NCBI GenBank assembly: GCA_030263385.1
Contig: SZOX01000027.1
Span: 15,979 to 79,978, forward strand
From: Zeimonas sp003577305
GTDB taxonomy: Bacteria; Pseudomonadota; Gammaproteobacteria; Burkholderiales; Burkholderiaceae_E
Reading direction: 5' to 3'
DNA: 64,000 bases
A program made the position numbers and the translations under genes. The notes beneath the pieces are model-generated. The model did no database searches. It saw only the letters and a list, made by a program, of their open reading frames with translations, and had not been told where the DNA came from. Below are positions 52,803 through 63,221 of the stretch, piece by piece (the first letter of the stretch is position 1; each line of letters starts with the position of its first letter).

Positions 52803-53540
52803 TCAGAGCCTGAAGGGACTGAAATCGGTCTCCCGATCGTACCAGTCCTCCTGCTCGGCCCTCTTCAGGAAACCGATCACCTTGTAGGTCACCGGCGTGA
52901 ACACCACTTCGACCAGCGTCTTGGCGATCCACTGCGAGAGCATCAGCTGCGGCACGAGTTCGTTCGGAATGATGCCGCTGTTCCAGAAGGCGAGCGGATA
53001 GAAGAGCGCCGAGTCGATCCCCTCGCCGACGATCGTCGAGCCGATCGTGCGCGCCCACAGGTGCCGGCCCTCGGTCATCAGCTTCATTCGCGCCAGGACG
53101 AACGAGTTGGCGAACTCGCCGCAGAAATAGGCAACCAGCGAACCCAGCACGATCCGCCAGGTATTGCCGAACGCCACCTGGTAGGCCTGCTGGTGCGGCC
53201 AGTCGGGCGCGGGCGGCAGCTGCAGCACCGCCCAGGCCATCAGCGCGGCGAAGCTCATCGCACCGAAGCCCGCCCAGATCACGCGGCGCGTCTTCGCGTA
53301 GCCGTAAACCTCGGTGAGGATGTCGCCGAAGATGTAGGTGAGCGGAAAGAACAGCACGGCTGCGCCGAAAGTGACGGTGCCCGCCAGCGGCAACTGCATC
53401 TGCACCGCCTTGGCCGGGCCGAGCAGGTTCGAGCAGATGAAGACGGTGACGAAGCCCGCCATCAGCAGCTCGTAATAGCGGTAGCTGCGCTGCGGCGCAG
53501 ACCGTGGCGCCGCGCCGCGGGACCGAGGTTTTTTAGTCAT
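52803..53540 (-). CDS. Queuosine precursor transporter (YhhQ/VUT family)
   Basis: A 245-residue, six-helix transporter that imports preQ0/preQ1 for tRNA queuosine synthesis. Family marks: ELLMAGFVTVFICSNLLGPA, VLFFPLTYIFGDILTEVYGY, AVLQLPPAPDWPHQQAYQVA, NTWRIVLGSLVAYFCGEFAN, then SFVLARMKLMTEGRHLWART, and GSTIVGEGIDSALFYPLAF. The basic Lys/Arg/Ser-rich N-terminus is common. I looked for a preQ1 riboswitch in the 70 bp upstream and saw none. It is divergent from the crotonase gene. Confidence 0.92.
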   Translation of the reverse strand: MTKKPRSRGAAPRSAPQRSYRYYELLMAGFVTVFICSNLLGPAKAVQMQLPLAGTVTFGAAVLFFPLTYIFGDILTEVYGYAKTRRVIWAGFGAMSFAALMAWAVLQLPPAPDWPHQQAYQVAFGNTWRIVLGSLVAYFCGEFANSFVLARMKLMTEGRHLWARTIGSTIVGEGIDSALFYPLAFWNSGIIPNELVPQLMLSQWIAKTLVEVVFTPVTYKVIGFLKRAEQEDWYDRETDFSPFRL

Positions 53541-53610
53541 GGTTGAGCCTCGAACATGAAGCGCAAAGCATAGCGGATTGCTACCATCGGCCCAGCTCAC
53601 GGAGAACGAG

Positions 53611-54447
53611 ATGACCGACCGCCACTTCCGCCTCGAAATCGCCGACCGCGTCGCACGCCTGACGCTCGACCAGCCCGCACGGATGAACGCGATGAGCCCG
53701 TCGTTCTGGCGCGAGCTCGATGCGATCCTCGACACGCTGCAGCGCGAGGCACCGGCGCGTGCGCTGGTGCTCGACGCCAGCGGCAAGCACTTCTGCGCGG
53801 GCATGGCGCTCGAGGCCTTCGGCTCGGCGATCGCGCCCGACGAGTCGAGCGCAGCCAGCCGCGCCAACATCGCGCCGCTGCTCGCCGGAATGCAGCGCAC
53901 GTTCGACCGGCTGGCCGAGCTTCGCATGCCGGTGCTGGCCGCGATCCAGGGCGCGTGCATCGGCGGAGGCCTCGACCTCGTCTGCACCGCCGACATGCGC
54001 TACTGCACGCGCGATGCGTTCTTCTGCGTGCAGGAGATCAACATCGGCATGGCGGCCGACCTCGGCACGCTGCAGCGGCTGCCGAGGCTGATTCCCGAGG
54101 GCATGGCCCGCGAGCTCGCCTACACCGGCCGGCGGCTGCCGGCCGAGCGTGCGCTGTCACTGGGCCTGGTCAACGAGGTGTTCGACGACACCGACGCGAT
54201 GCTCGCCGGCGTGATGCAGATCGCGCGCGAGATCGGCTCGAAACCGCCGGTGGCGATCTGGGCGACCAAGCAGGCAATCGACTACGCGCGCGACCACTCG
54301 GTCGCCGACGGGCTGCGCCAGATGGGCTGGCTGCAATCGGGCCTGTGGGACACCGCCGCAGTGGCCGAGGCGATCCGCGCGCGCGCCGAAAAGCGCGAGC
54401 CGGTGTTCGCCGACCTCGCGCCGCTGCGCCACTTCACCGACGCCTGA
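53611..54447 (+). CDS. Enoyl-CoA hydratase/isomerase, probable dienoyl-CoA isomerase
   Basis: A 278-residue crotonase. The CoA-binding oxyanion segment FCAGMALEAFGSA and the second one GACIGGGLDLVCTADMRYC are standard. QEINIGMAADLGTLQRLPRL (141-160) corresponds to the active-site stretch of mammalian ECH1 (delta3,5-delta2,4-dienoyl-CoA isomerase), with Glu142 and Asp150 spaced 8 residues as in ECH1. This favours that activity over plain hydratase. ATG 53611 follows GGAGAACGAG. Likely works in beta-oxidation of unsaturated acyl-CoAs. The next gene is convergent. Confidence 0.85.
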   Translation: MTDRHFRLEIADRVARLTLDQPARMNAMSPSFWRELDAILDTLQREAPARALVLDASGKHFCAGMALEAFGSAIAPDESSAASRANIAPLLAGMQRTFDRLAELRMPVLAAIQGACIGGGLDLVCTADMRYCTRDAFFCVQEINIGMAADLGTLQRLPRLIPEGMARELAYTGRRLPAERALSLGLVNEVFDDTDAMLAGVMQIAREIGSKPPVAIWATKQAIDYARDHSVADGLRQMGWLQSGLWDTAAVAEAIRARAEKREPVFADLAPLRHFTDA

Positions 54448-54458
54448 GCCGGCGCGCC

Positions 54459-55439
54459 TCACTCGCGCGGCAGGATCACCACCTTGCCCTTCACGCGCCG
54501 CTCCATCACGTCGCGCAAGGCCTGCGCGGCCTGCGCGAGCGGATAAGTTCGCGTGATCGGCGGGCGCACCTTCTTCGACTGGTACAGCTCGAAAAGTTCC
54601 TGCAGATGCTCGCGGGTGCGCTTCGGGTCGCGCTGCACGAACGCGCCCCAGAAGGCGCCCACCAGCGACGCCGTCTTGAGCAGCGGCAGGTTCAGCGGCA
54701 GCTTCGGGATCTCTCCGGCGGCGAAACCGATCACCAGGTGGCGGCCTTCCCAGGCGATCGAGCGGAACGCCTGCTCGGTGTAGGGCCCGCCCACCGGGTC
54801 GTAGATCACGTCCGGGCCCTTGCCGCCGGTGAGCGCCGCGATGCGCTCGCGCAGGTCTTCGCGGGCGTAATCGATCGTCTCGTCGGCGCCGTGCTCGCGG
54901 CACAGCGCGAGCTTCTCCTCGCTCGAGGCCGCCGCGATCACCCGCGCGCCCATCGCCTTGCCGATTTCCACCGCCGCGATGCCCACGCCGCCCGCGGCAC
55001 CCAGCACCAGCAGCGTCTCGCCGGGCGCGAGCTTCGCGCGATCCTTCAGCGCGAACAGGCTGGTGCCGTACGCCAGCACGTAGGCCGACGCGGTCGGGAA
55101 GTCCATCCCGTCGGGAATCGGCATCACCCGCGCCGCATCGGCCACCAGCTCCTGCGCGTAGCCGCCATACGGCACGTTCGCGATCACGCGATCGCCCGGC
55201 TTCCAGGGCTTCACACCCTCGCCCACCGCGCGCACGATGCCGGCGACTTCGGCCCCCGGCGAGAACGGCAACGGCGGCTGCAACTGGTATTTCTTCTGGA
55301 TGATCAGCGAGTCGGGGAAGTTGACGCCGGCCGCATGCACCTCGATCAGCACCTGTCCGGCGCCTGGCACCGGCGTGGGTACCTCCTCGATCACCAGCGA
55401 CTCGGGCGGCCCCCATGCCTTGCACAACACGGCTTTCAT
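54459..55439 (-). CDS. NADPH:quinone oxidoreductase family (zinc-free MDR) enzyme
   Basis: A 326-residue medium-chain reductase. AGVNFPDSLIIQKKYQLQPP is the usual N-terminal stretch of quinone-reductase-like MDRs, PGAEVAGIVRAVGEGVKPWK the hinge, and LLVLGAAGGVGIAAVEIGKA the nucleotide-binding site. No catalytic Cys-His-Glu zinc site or structural CxxC cluster is seen. IYDPVGGPYTEQAFRSIAWE and GRHLVIGFAAGEIPKLPLNL are typical of this subgroup, often near acyl-CoA genes. The substrate is unknown. ATG 55439 gives the standard MKAVLCKAWGPPESL start. Confidence 0.85.
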   Translation of the reverse strand: MKAVLCKAWGPPESLVIEEVPTPVPGAGQVLIEVHAAGVNFPDSLIIQKKYQLQPPLPFSPGAEVAGIVRAVGEGVKPWKPGDRVIANVPYGGYAQELVADAARVMPIPDGMDFPTASAYVLAYGTSLFALKDRAKLAPGETLLVLGAAGGVGIAAVEIGKAMGARVIAAASSEEKLALCREHGADETIDYAREDLRERIAALTGGKGPDVIYDPVGGPYTEQAFRSIAWEGRHLVIGFAAGEIPKLPLNLPLLKTASLVGAFWGAFVQRDPKRTREHLQELFELYQSKKVRPPITRTYPLAQAAQALRDVMERRVKGKVVILPRE

Positions 55440-55763
55440 GCGATCGCTCCCCGCGAAAACGGCGGAACCGGCGCGATCCCGGCCCCGCATCGAACCAAGG
55501 AACCGATCTTACGGCCTGCGCCGGTCCGCAGCGCCCCTGCCAGCTCTGCGACATCGTCCGCCGGCAGGGCCGCCCGGGCCCTTCGCCGGGCAGCAACGCG
55601 CCGTTGCGATGGCGACATGGGAACCCGGAAGTTAACGTGACTTATTATGAATACATCATATCATGTTGTTTTTATTTCTAGATATCACTTCTTATGCAGC
55701 ATGATGTCCCAGGTCGATACCGAAAGCAGGTGACCACCGGAGCCGGCTATACTCGGAACCCTC
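55440..55763. other. Gene-free stretch with AT-rich island A before tRNA-Ser
   Basis: 324 bp. The left part is GC-rich with no supportable gene. At 55631-55700 the composition falls sharply (for example CTTATTATGAATACATCATA). This island resembles the one at 56125-56178. It could hold the tRNA-Ser promoter or be one border of an old insertion. Confidence 0.6.
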
Positions 55764-55853
55764 GGAAGCGTGGCCGAGCGGTTTAAGGCACTGGTCTTGA
55801 AAACCAGCGACGGGGCGACCCGTCCGTGAGTTCGAATCTCACCGCTTCCGCCA
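55764..55853 (+). tRNA. tRNA-Ser (anticodon TGA)
   Basis: A 90-nt class II tRNA. Acceptor GGAAGCG pairs with CGCTTCC, followed by G and encoded CCA. Anticodon arm CTGGT-CTTGAAA-ACCAG gives anticodon TGA. The extra-long variable arm (CGACGGGGCGACCCGTCCG) and T-arm GAGTTCGAATCTC are intact. Confidence 0.97.
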
Positions 55854-56177
55854 GAAGCGAGCGGTCAAAGCCAGCGCAACCAATTGTTGCGTTTTCGTGC
55901 GTGAAATGCATTCCACGCGCGGAAACGCAACAATTGGTTGCGGGCGTGGTGCGGCCTTGAAGCGCGGCCATCTGAACCTGCGGGGCAGCGGCCGCGGCGT
56001 CTGGTACGAAGCGAAATGACAGCGAGGCGGACCAGGCACCAGCGTCGAACCTCGGCGCCATCGTCATCTTGGGCGCAATCGGGTGGAGAAATCGGCGGTC
56101 GATGCCTCTGACGCGGCGATGAGAAACTGATAAGTTACTCGAATAATATCATATAAGTTTTTGTTTTATATCACATT
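55854..56177. other. Gene-free stretch after tRNA-Ser with hairpin and AT-rich island B
   Basis: 324 bp without a supportable gene. It holds the 29-bp-arm hairpin at 55875-55942 (listed separately) and ends in AT-rich island B (about 56125-56178), just past the stop of the NUDIX gene. The short minus-strand frames here lack ribosome sites and family resemblance. Confidence 0.6.
55875..55942. repeat. Long hairpin downstream of tRNA-Ser
   Basis: Left arm 55875-55903 and right arm 55914-55942 pair over 29 bp with two mismatches (both would be G-U in RNA) around a 10-nt loop. The outer 20 bp are perfect and begin CGCAACCAATTGTTGCG, which is itself nearly palindromic. There is no T-run, so it is a poor intrinsic terminator. 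It might be a processing signal, a recombination site or a solitary repeat. Confidence 0.85.
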
Positions 56178-56750
56178 TCAGACCTGCGTGAAGGCTGGCC
56201 AGGGCCACGCCCCCGAGAACAGCCGCTCCAGCCAGAACACGGCGATCTGCGTTTTCACGTCGCTGAGCCGCCCGGCCCGCAGTTCGTCCATCAGCCACCC
56301 GAGCGTGACGATCTCGATCTCGAGGAACTCGCCGTCGTCGAGCGCCTGCCCGGTGTGCACCAGGTCGCGGCACAGGAACAGGTCGATCGCCTCGTCGGAG
56401 AAGCCGATCGCGGTGTGCAGGCGCGTGAGGAACGCCCATTCGTTCGCCCGGTAGCCGGTTTCCTCGACCAGCTCGCGCCGCGCGGTCTGCAGCGCACTTT
56501 CGCCCGGGTCGAGCTTGCCGGCGGGCACCTCGACGAATACCTCGCCGATCGGATATCGGAACTGCCGCTCGATCAGGATGCGCCCGTCGGGGAAGATCGG
56601 CACCATGGCGGCCGCTCCCGGATGCACGACGAACTCGCGGCCGCTCGTCCGCCCGTCGGGCAGGCGCACGCGGTCGCGGCGCACTTCGAGAAAGCCGCCC
56701 TTGAAGACGACCTCGGAGTCGATCCGGGTCTCGCGCAGGTCTTTCGCCAC
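56178..56750 (-). CDS. NUDIX hydrolase, ADP-ribose pyrophosphatase type
   Basis: A 190-residue NUDIX enzyme, probably hydrolysing ADP-ribose or a similar nucleotide sugar. The NUDIX box spans G78-Y100 (GKLDPGESALQTARRELVEE then TGY), fully canonical. ILIERQFRYPIGEVFVEVPA before it is typical of ADP-ribose pyrophosphatases. The start is GTG 56750, 14 bp after the nuoN stop; no ATG upstream is usable. Position after nuoN is conserved in betaproteobacteria and implies co-transcription with complex I. It is the last gene of the operon. Confidence 0.88.
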   Translation of the reverse strand: MAKDLRETRIDSEVVFKGGFLEVRRDRVRLPDGRTSGREFVVHPGAAAMVPIFPDGRILIERQFRYPIGEVFVEVPAGKLDPGESALQTARRELVEETGYRANEWAFLTRLHTAIGFSDEAIDLFLCRDLVHTGQALDDGEFLEIEIVTLGWLMDELRAGRLSDVKTQIAVFWLERLFSGAWPWPAFTQV

Positions 56751-56764
56751 GGCGGTTCGGCGCC

Positions 56765-58240
56765 TTACGTCGCCAGCGCCAGCCGGACCGCCTCGATACA
56801 GGCCGCCATCAGCGGCCCCGGAATGATGCCCAGCCAGAGCACCAGCGCGCCGTTGACCGCCATCGTCGCGTGCGCGCCGTCGGCGCGCACGATCGGGGCC
56901 AGGTCGGCGGGCGGATCGAAGTACATCACCTTGACCACCCGCAGGTAGTAGAACGCACCGATCAGCGAGAAGAGCACCGCGACCACCGCCAGCCAGACGT
57001 GGCCGACGTCGATCACGGCCTTGAGCACCGCGAGCTTCGCATAGAAGCCCACGAACGGCGGAATGCCCGCGAACGAGAACATCATGACCAGCATCGCCAG
57101 CGCCATCCACGGGCGGCGCTGGTTCAACCCCTTCAGGTCGGCGATCTCGTCGGCCTCGAAGCCGCTGCGCGCGAGCAGCAGCACCAGCCCGAAAGCGCCC
57201 AGCGTGGTGAGTACATAAGTGATCATGTAGAAGAGCGCCGAGCCGTACGCGTAGTCGGCGGTGGCCATGTCGCCGTCGACCACGCCGGCGAGCAGCCCGA
57301 GCAGCACGAAGCCGATGTGCGACATCGTGGAATAGGCCAGCATGCGCTTGAAGTTCGTCTGCGCGATCGCGGCGATGTTGCCGATCGCGAGCGAAGCCAC
57401 CGACAGCACGATCAGCATCTGCTGCCAGTCGGCGGCCACGCCGACGAGCGCCTCGACCAGCAGCCGGAATGCGATCGCGAACGCGGCGAGCTTGGGTGCC
57501 GCCGCCACCAGCAGCGTGGCCGACGTGGGCGAGCCGTGATAGACGTCGGGCAGCCACATGTGAAACGGCACCGCGCCCAGCTTGAACGCGAGGCCGGCCA
57601 CCACGAACACCACGCCGAAAGCGAAGACGGTGCGGTTCAGTTGCCCGCCGGTGAACGCCTCGGCGATGCGCCCGTGCTCCAGCGTGCCTGCCGCCCCGTA
57701 GATCATCGACATCCCGTAGAGCAGGAACCCCGAGGCGAGCGCGCCCAGCACGAAGTACTTGATCGCCGCCTCGCCGGGCAGCACGCTGTCGCGGCGCATG
57801 GCCACCAGCGCATAGAGCGACAGCGACAGCAGTTCGAGCCCGAGGTAGACGATCAGCAGGTTGTTGGCCGAGATCATCACCATCTGACCGAGCAGCGAGA
57901 ACAGCGCCAGCACGTGGAACTCGCCGCGATCGAGCCCGCGCTCGCGCACGTACTGTCCGCCGTAGACGAGCGTGGCACCCACCGCCACGCAGGCGCACAG
58001 CTTGAGCAGGTGCGACAGCCCGTCGGCCACGTACATGTTCGAGAACGCGTACCGGGTGGGCGTGCCCACCTGCCACAGCGTGATGACGAACGGCGCCACG
58101 ATCGCCAGCAACGCCAGCACCGAGGACGGCATGCGCCGGTGCGCCGGCACCAGCGCGTCGACGAGCAGCACCACGCACACGCCGAGCAGCAGCGCGATCT
58201 CGGGCAGCGCGGCGAGCAGGTTCAGGGATTCGAATTTCAT
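56765..58240 (-). CDS. nuoN: NADH-quinone oxidoreductase subunit N
   Basis: A 491-residue antiporter-like membrane subunit of complex I (ND2 homologue), with about fourteen helices. Family segments: ALPEIALLLGVCVVLLVDAL, LGLELLSLSLYALVAMRRDS, EAAIKYFVLGALASGFLLYG (with the key Glu and Lys), FKLGAVPFHMWLPDVYHGSP, FKRMLAYSTMSHIGFVLLGL and FAGIPPFVGFYAKLAVLKAV. It begins 6 bp after the nuoM stop. Confidence 0.97.
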   Translation of the reverse strand: MKFESLNLLAALPEIALLLGVCVVLLVDALVPAHRRMPSSVLALLAIVAPFVITLWQVGTPTRYAFSNMYVADGLSHLLKLCACVAVGATLVYGGQYVRERGLDRGEFHVLALFSLLGQMVMISANNLLIVYLGLELLSLSLYALVAMRRDSVLPGEAAIKYFVLGALASGFLLYGMSMIYGAAGTLEHGRIAEAFTGGQLNRTVFAFGVVFVVAGLAFKLGAVPFHMWLPDVYHGSPTSATLLVAAAPKLAAFAIAFRLLVEALVGVAADWQQMLIVLSVASLAIGNIAAIAQTNFKRMLAYSTMSHIGFVLLGLLAGVVDGDMATADYAYGSALFYMITYVLTTLGAFGLVLLLARSGFEADEIADLKGLNQRRPWMALAMLVMMFSFAGIPPFVGFYAKLAVLKAVIDVGHVWLAVVAVLFSLIGAFYYLRVVKVMYFDPPADLAPIVRADGAHATMAVNGALVLWLGIIPGPLMAACIEAVRLALAT

Positions 58241-58246
58241 CGTTCT

Positions 58247-59728
58247 TTACTCGAGCTTCGAGGCCGCGACGTGCTCGAGCAGCGCCTTCGCCGACGCCTC
58301 GGTCATGTCGGTGATCGGCTTCGGATAGATGCCCATGCCGAGCACCAGCAGCGCCATCGCGACCAGCATCCAGAACTCGCGCCGACCGACGTCGCGCATC
58401 CCGGCGACGCGCTCGTTGGCCACCGCGCCGAAGATCACCCGCTTGTACATCCACAATGAGTAGGCCGCGCCCCAGATCAGCGTGCTCGCTGCCGCCAGCG
58501 CCACCCAGAAGTTGAACTGCACCGCGCCCAGGATGACGAAGAACTCGCCGACGAAGCCCGAGGTGCCCGGCAACCCCGAGTTGGCCATCGCGAACAGCAT
58601 GAACAGCGCCGCGAACTTCGGCATCGTGTTCACCACGCCGCCGTAGTCGGCGATTCTCCGCGAGTGCAGCCGGTCGTAGAGCACGCCGATGCACAGGAAC
58701 ATCGCGCCCGAGACGAAGCCGTGCGAGAGCATCTGCACGATCGCGCCCTGCATCCCCATCTGGTTGAACATGAAGAAGCCGAGCGTGACGAAGCCCATGT
58801 GCGCCACCGACGAATAGGCCACCAGCTTCTTCATGTCAGCCTGCACCAGCGCGACCAGCCCCACGTAGACCACCGCGACGAGCGACAGCGCGATCACCAG
58901 TCCCGCCAGTTCGTGGCTGGCGTCGGGGGCGATCGGCAGCGAGAAACGCACGAAACCGTAGGCGCCCAGTTTCAGCATCACCGCGGCCAGCACCACCGAG
59001 CCGCCGGTGGGTGCCTCGACGTGCGCGTCGGGCAGCCAGGTGTGCACCGGCCACATCGGCACCTTGACCGCGAACGCGGCCATGAACGCCAGGAAGATCA
59101 GCACCTGCTCGGACAGCGACAGCGGCAGCGCGTGCCAGTCGAGGATCGCGAACGAGCCAGACTTCATGTACAGGTAGATGATCGCCACCAGCGTGAGCAG
59201 CGAGCCGAGCAGCGTGTACAGGAAGAACTTGAAGGCCGCGTAGACGCGGTTCGGGCCGCCCCAGACGCCGATGATGATGTACATCGGAATCAGCGTGGCC
59301 TCGAAGAACACGTAGAAGAGCAGCCCGTCGAGCGCCGAAAACACGCCCACCATCAGCCCCGAGAGGATCAGGAAGGCGGCCATGTACTGCGCGACCTTGT
59401 CCTCGATCACTTCCCAGCCCGCGACCACGACGAACACGGTGATGATCGCGGTGAGCAGCACGAACCACACCGACAGTCCGTCGACACCCAGGTGGTAGTG
59501 CGCCGACAGCGCGTCGATCCAGTTCGTGCGCTCGACGAACTGCATCGCCGCCGACGCGCGCTCGAACTCGGTGAACAGCGGCACCGTGACCAGCAGGCCG
59601 GCGATCGCGCCCGCCAGCGCCATGCCGCGCACCAGCCCGGGGTTGCGGTCGTTGCCCAGCATCAGCAGCGCCACGCCGAACACGATCGGAACCCAGATGG
59701 CCGCGCTGAGGATCGGAAGGGAACTCAT
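58247..59728 (-). CDS. nuoM: NADH-quinone oxidoreductase subunit M
   Basis: A 493-residue proton-pumping subunit (ND4 homologue). The conserved glutamate region is FFEATLIPMYIIIGVWGGPN; others are FKFFLYTLLGSLLTLVAIIY, VKVPMWPVHTWLPDAHVEAP, KKLVAYSSVAHMGFVTLGFF and GLPGTSGFVGEFFVILGAVQ. Length and start are standard. It sits 24 bp after nuoL. Confidence 0.97.
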   Translation of the reverse strand: MSSLPILSAAIWVPIVFGVALLMLGNDRNPGLVRGMALAGAIAGLLVTVPLFTEFERASAAMQFVERTNWIDALSAHYHLGVDGLSVWFVLLTAIITVFVVVAGWEVIEDKVAQYMAAFLILSGLMVGVFSALDGLLFYVFFEATLIPMYIIIGVWGGPNRVYAAFKFFLYTLLGSLLTLVAIIYLYMKSGSFAILDWHALPLSLSEQVLIFLAFMAAFAVKVPMWPVHTWLPDAHVEAPTGGSVVLAAVMLKLGAYGFVRFSLPIAPDASHELAGLVIALSLVAVVYVGLVALVQADMKKLVAYSSVAHMGFVTLGFFMFNQMGMQGAIVQMLSHGFVSGAMFLCIGVLYDRLHSRRIADYGGVVNTMPKFAALFMLFAMANSGLPGTSGFVGEFFVILGAVQFNFWVALAAASTLIWGAAYSLWMYKRVIFGAVANERVAGMRDVGRREFWMLVAMALLVLGMGIYPKPITDMTEASAKALLEHVAASKLE

Positions 59729-59752
59729 GTTCTCGGTCGTCTATTTCGCGTT

Positions 59753-61759
<2,007 letters not shown>

Positions 61760-61767
61760 GTCGTCGC

Positions 61768-62076
61768 TCAGCCCTTCAGGCGGTCGAGGTCCTCGACGTC
61801 GATCGACTCCACCGTGCGGAACAGCACGACCAGGATCGCCAGGCCGATCGCCGCCTCTGCTGCCGCCACCGTGAGGATGAAGAACACGAACACCTGCCCG
61901 GCCGCATCGCCGAGGAAATGCGAGAAGGCGATGAAATTCATGTTCACCGCCAGCAGCATCAGCTCGATCGCCATCAGCACGATGATCACGTTGCGCCGGT
62001 TCAGGAAGATGCCGATGACGCTGATCGCGAACAGGATCGCGCCGAGCACCAGGTAGTGGGCGAGCGTGAGGCTCAT
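61768..62076 (-). CDS. nuoK: NADH-quinone oxidoreductase subunit K
   Basis: A 102-residue three-helix subunit (ND4L homologue): LAHYLVLGAILFAISVIGIF, NVIIVLMAIELMLLAVNMNF (with the conserved membrane glutamate) and FVFFILTVAAAEAAIGLAIL (second glutamate). ATG 62076 overlaps the nuoJ stop (ATGA). Confidence 0.97.
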   Translation of the reverse strand: MSLTLAHYLVLGAILFAISVIGIFLNRRNVIIVLMAIELMLLAVNMNFIAFSHFLGDAAGQVFVFFILTVAAAEAAIGLAILVVLFRTVESIDVEDLDRLKG

Positions 62077-62684
62077 GACTGGCTCCGGTCGCGCGGCTGC
62101 GCGCGCATGCGCACCAGCCGGATGCGGTCTTCGCGCCGCGTGCGCACTGCCTGCACCGGGTCGGTGTAGCGGGCGTCCTTGCGCCGGCGCAGCGTGAGCG
62201 CGATCGCCGCGACCATCGCCACCAGCAGCAGCACCGCGGCGATCTCGAACGCGTAGACGTACTCGGTGTAGATCAGCTTGCCCAGCGCCTTGGTGTTGCT
62301 GTAGTCGGCCGGCAGCGCCGGCACGTCTGACTGGCGCACCCGAAAGCTGGTCATCAGCACGATCGCCAGCTCGATCACCACGATCACGCCGACGACGAGC
62401 GCCACCGGAAGGTTGCGCCAGAAGCCCCGGCGCACCTGGTCGAGGTTGATGTCGAGCATCATCACCACGAACAGGAACAGCACCATCACCGCGCCCACGT
62501 AGACGAGCACCAGCGTGATGGCCAGGAACTCGGCCTTCAGCAGCATCCAGATACAGGCCGCGCTGCAGAAAGTGAGCACCAGGAACAGCGCCGAGTGCAC
62601 CGGATTGCGCGCGGTGATCACACGCAGCGCCGCGAACACGGTCACCGCCGAGAACAGGTAGAAGAGAACGGTCACGGAATCCAT
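62073..62684 (-). CDS. nuoJ: NADH-quinone oxidoreductase subunit J
   Basis: A 203-residue five-helix subunit (ND6 homologue). RNPVHSALFLVLTFCSAACI, EFLAITLVLVYVGAVMVLFL (with the Y-V-G-A-V pi-bulge helix) and FVVMMLDINLDQVRRG are diagnostic. The C-terminus is a basic tail. It begins 16 bp after nuoI. Confidence 0.97.
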   Translation of the reverse strand: MDSVTVLFYLFSAVTVFAALRVITARNPVHSALFLVLTFCSAACIWMLLKAEFLAITLVLVYVGAVMVLFLFVVMMLDINLDQVRRGFWRNLPVALVVGVIVVIELAIVLMTSFRVRQSDVPALPADYSNTKALGKLIYTEYVYAFEIAAVLLLVAMVAAIALTLRRRKDARYTDPVQAVRTRREDRIRLVRMRAQPRDRSQS

Positions 62685-62700
62685 GCGGGGCGTCTCTGGA

Positions 62701-63189
62701 TCAGCGATAGCGGGCGTCGGCCTCGCGGTTGGCCGCGATCTCGGCCTCGTAGCGGTCGCCGATCGCGAGCAGCATCTCCTTGGTGAAGTAGAGGTCGCCG
62801 CGCTTCTCGCCGTGATATTCGTGGATGTGCGTCTCGACGATCGAGTCGACCGGGCAGCTCTCCTCGCAGAAGCCGCAGAAGATGCACTTGGTGAGGTCGA
62901 TGTCGTAGCGGGTGGTGCGTCGCGTGTTGTCTTCGCGGCACCCGGATTCGATCGTGATCGCCATCGCCGGGCACACCGCCTCGCACAGCTTGCAGGCGAT
63001 GCAGCGCTCCTCGCCGTTGGGATAGCGCCTGAGCGCGTGCAGGCCGCGAAAGCGCGGCGACATCGGGGTCTTCTCTTCCGGGTACTGGATGGTGATCTTG
63101 CGCGCGAAGAAATACCTGCCGGTGAGCTTGAGGCCCTTCAGCATCTCGCCCAGCATGAAGCTGGAGAAGAATTCCCTGACCGCTTCCAT
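62701..63189 (-). CDS. nuoI: NADH-quinone oxidoreductase subunit I
   Basis: A 162-residue subunit carrying two [4Fe-4S] clusters (N6a, N6b) in CIACKLCEAVCP and CIFCGFCEESCPVDSIVET. MEAVREFFSSFMLGEMLKGL and ALRRYPNGEERCIACKLCEA are the normal context. ATG 63189 has GGGAGGTGG upstream and gives the expected length. Because of the lesion in nuoH, the nuoH reading frame runs without a stop into nuoI, but translation from 63189 should be unaffected apart from coupling. Confidence 0.95.
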   Translation of the reverse strand: MEAVREFFSSFMLGEMLKGLKLTGRYFFARKITIQYPEEKTPMSPRFRGLHALRRYPNGEERCIACKLCEAVCPAMAITIESGCREDNTRRTTRYDIDLTKCIFCGFCEESCPVDSIVETHIHEYHGEKRGDLYFTKEMLLAIGDRYEAEIAANREADARYR

Positions 63190-63221
63190 GTTCGCCACCT
63201 CCCGACGCGCACCTGCGCGCG

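Noticed and set aside
53541..53610. preQ1 riboswitch upstream of the queuosine-precursor transporter
   Set aside because: Only 70 bp separate the divergent genes, and I see neither the aptamer hairpin nor the A-rich tail needed.
55764..56180. tRNA-Ser as an attachment site of an integrated element
   Set aside because: No second copy of the tRNA 3' end and no integrase gene are visible nearby. Only the AT-rich island similarity remains, which is reported as a weaker observation.
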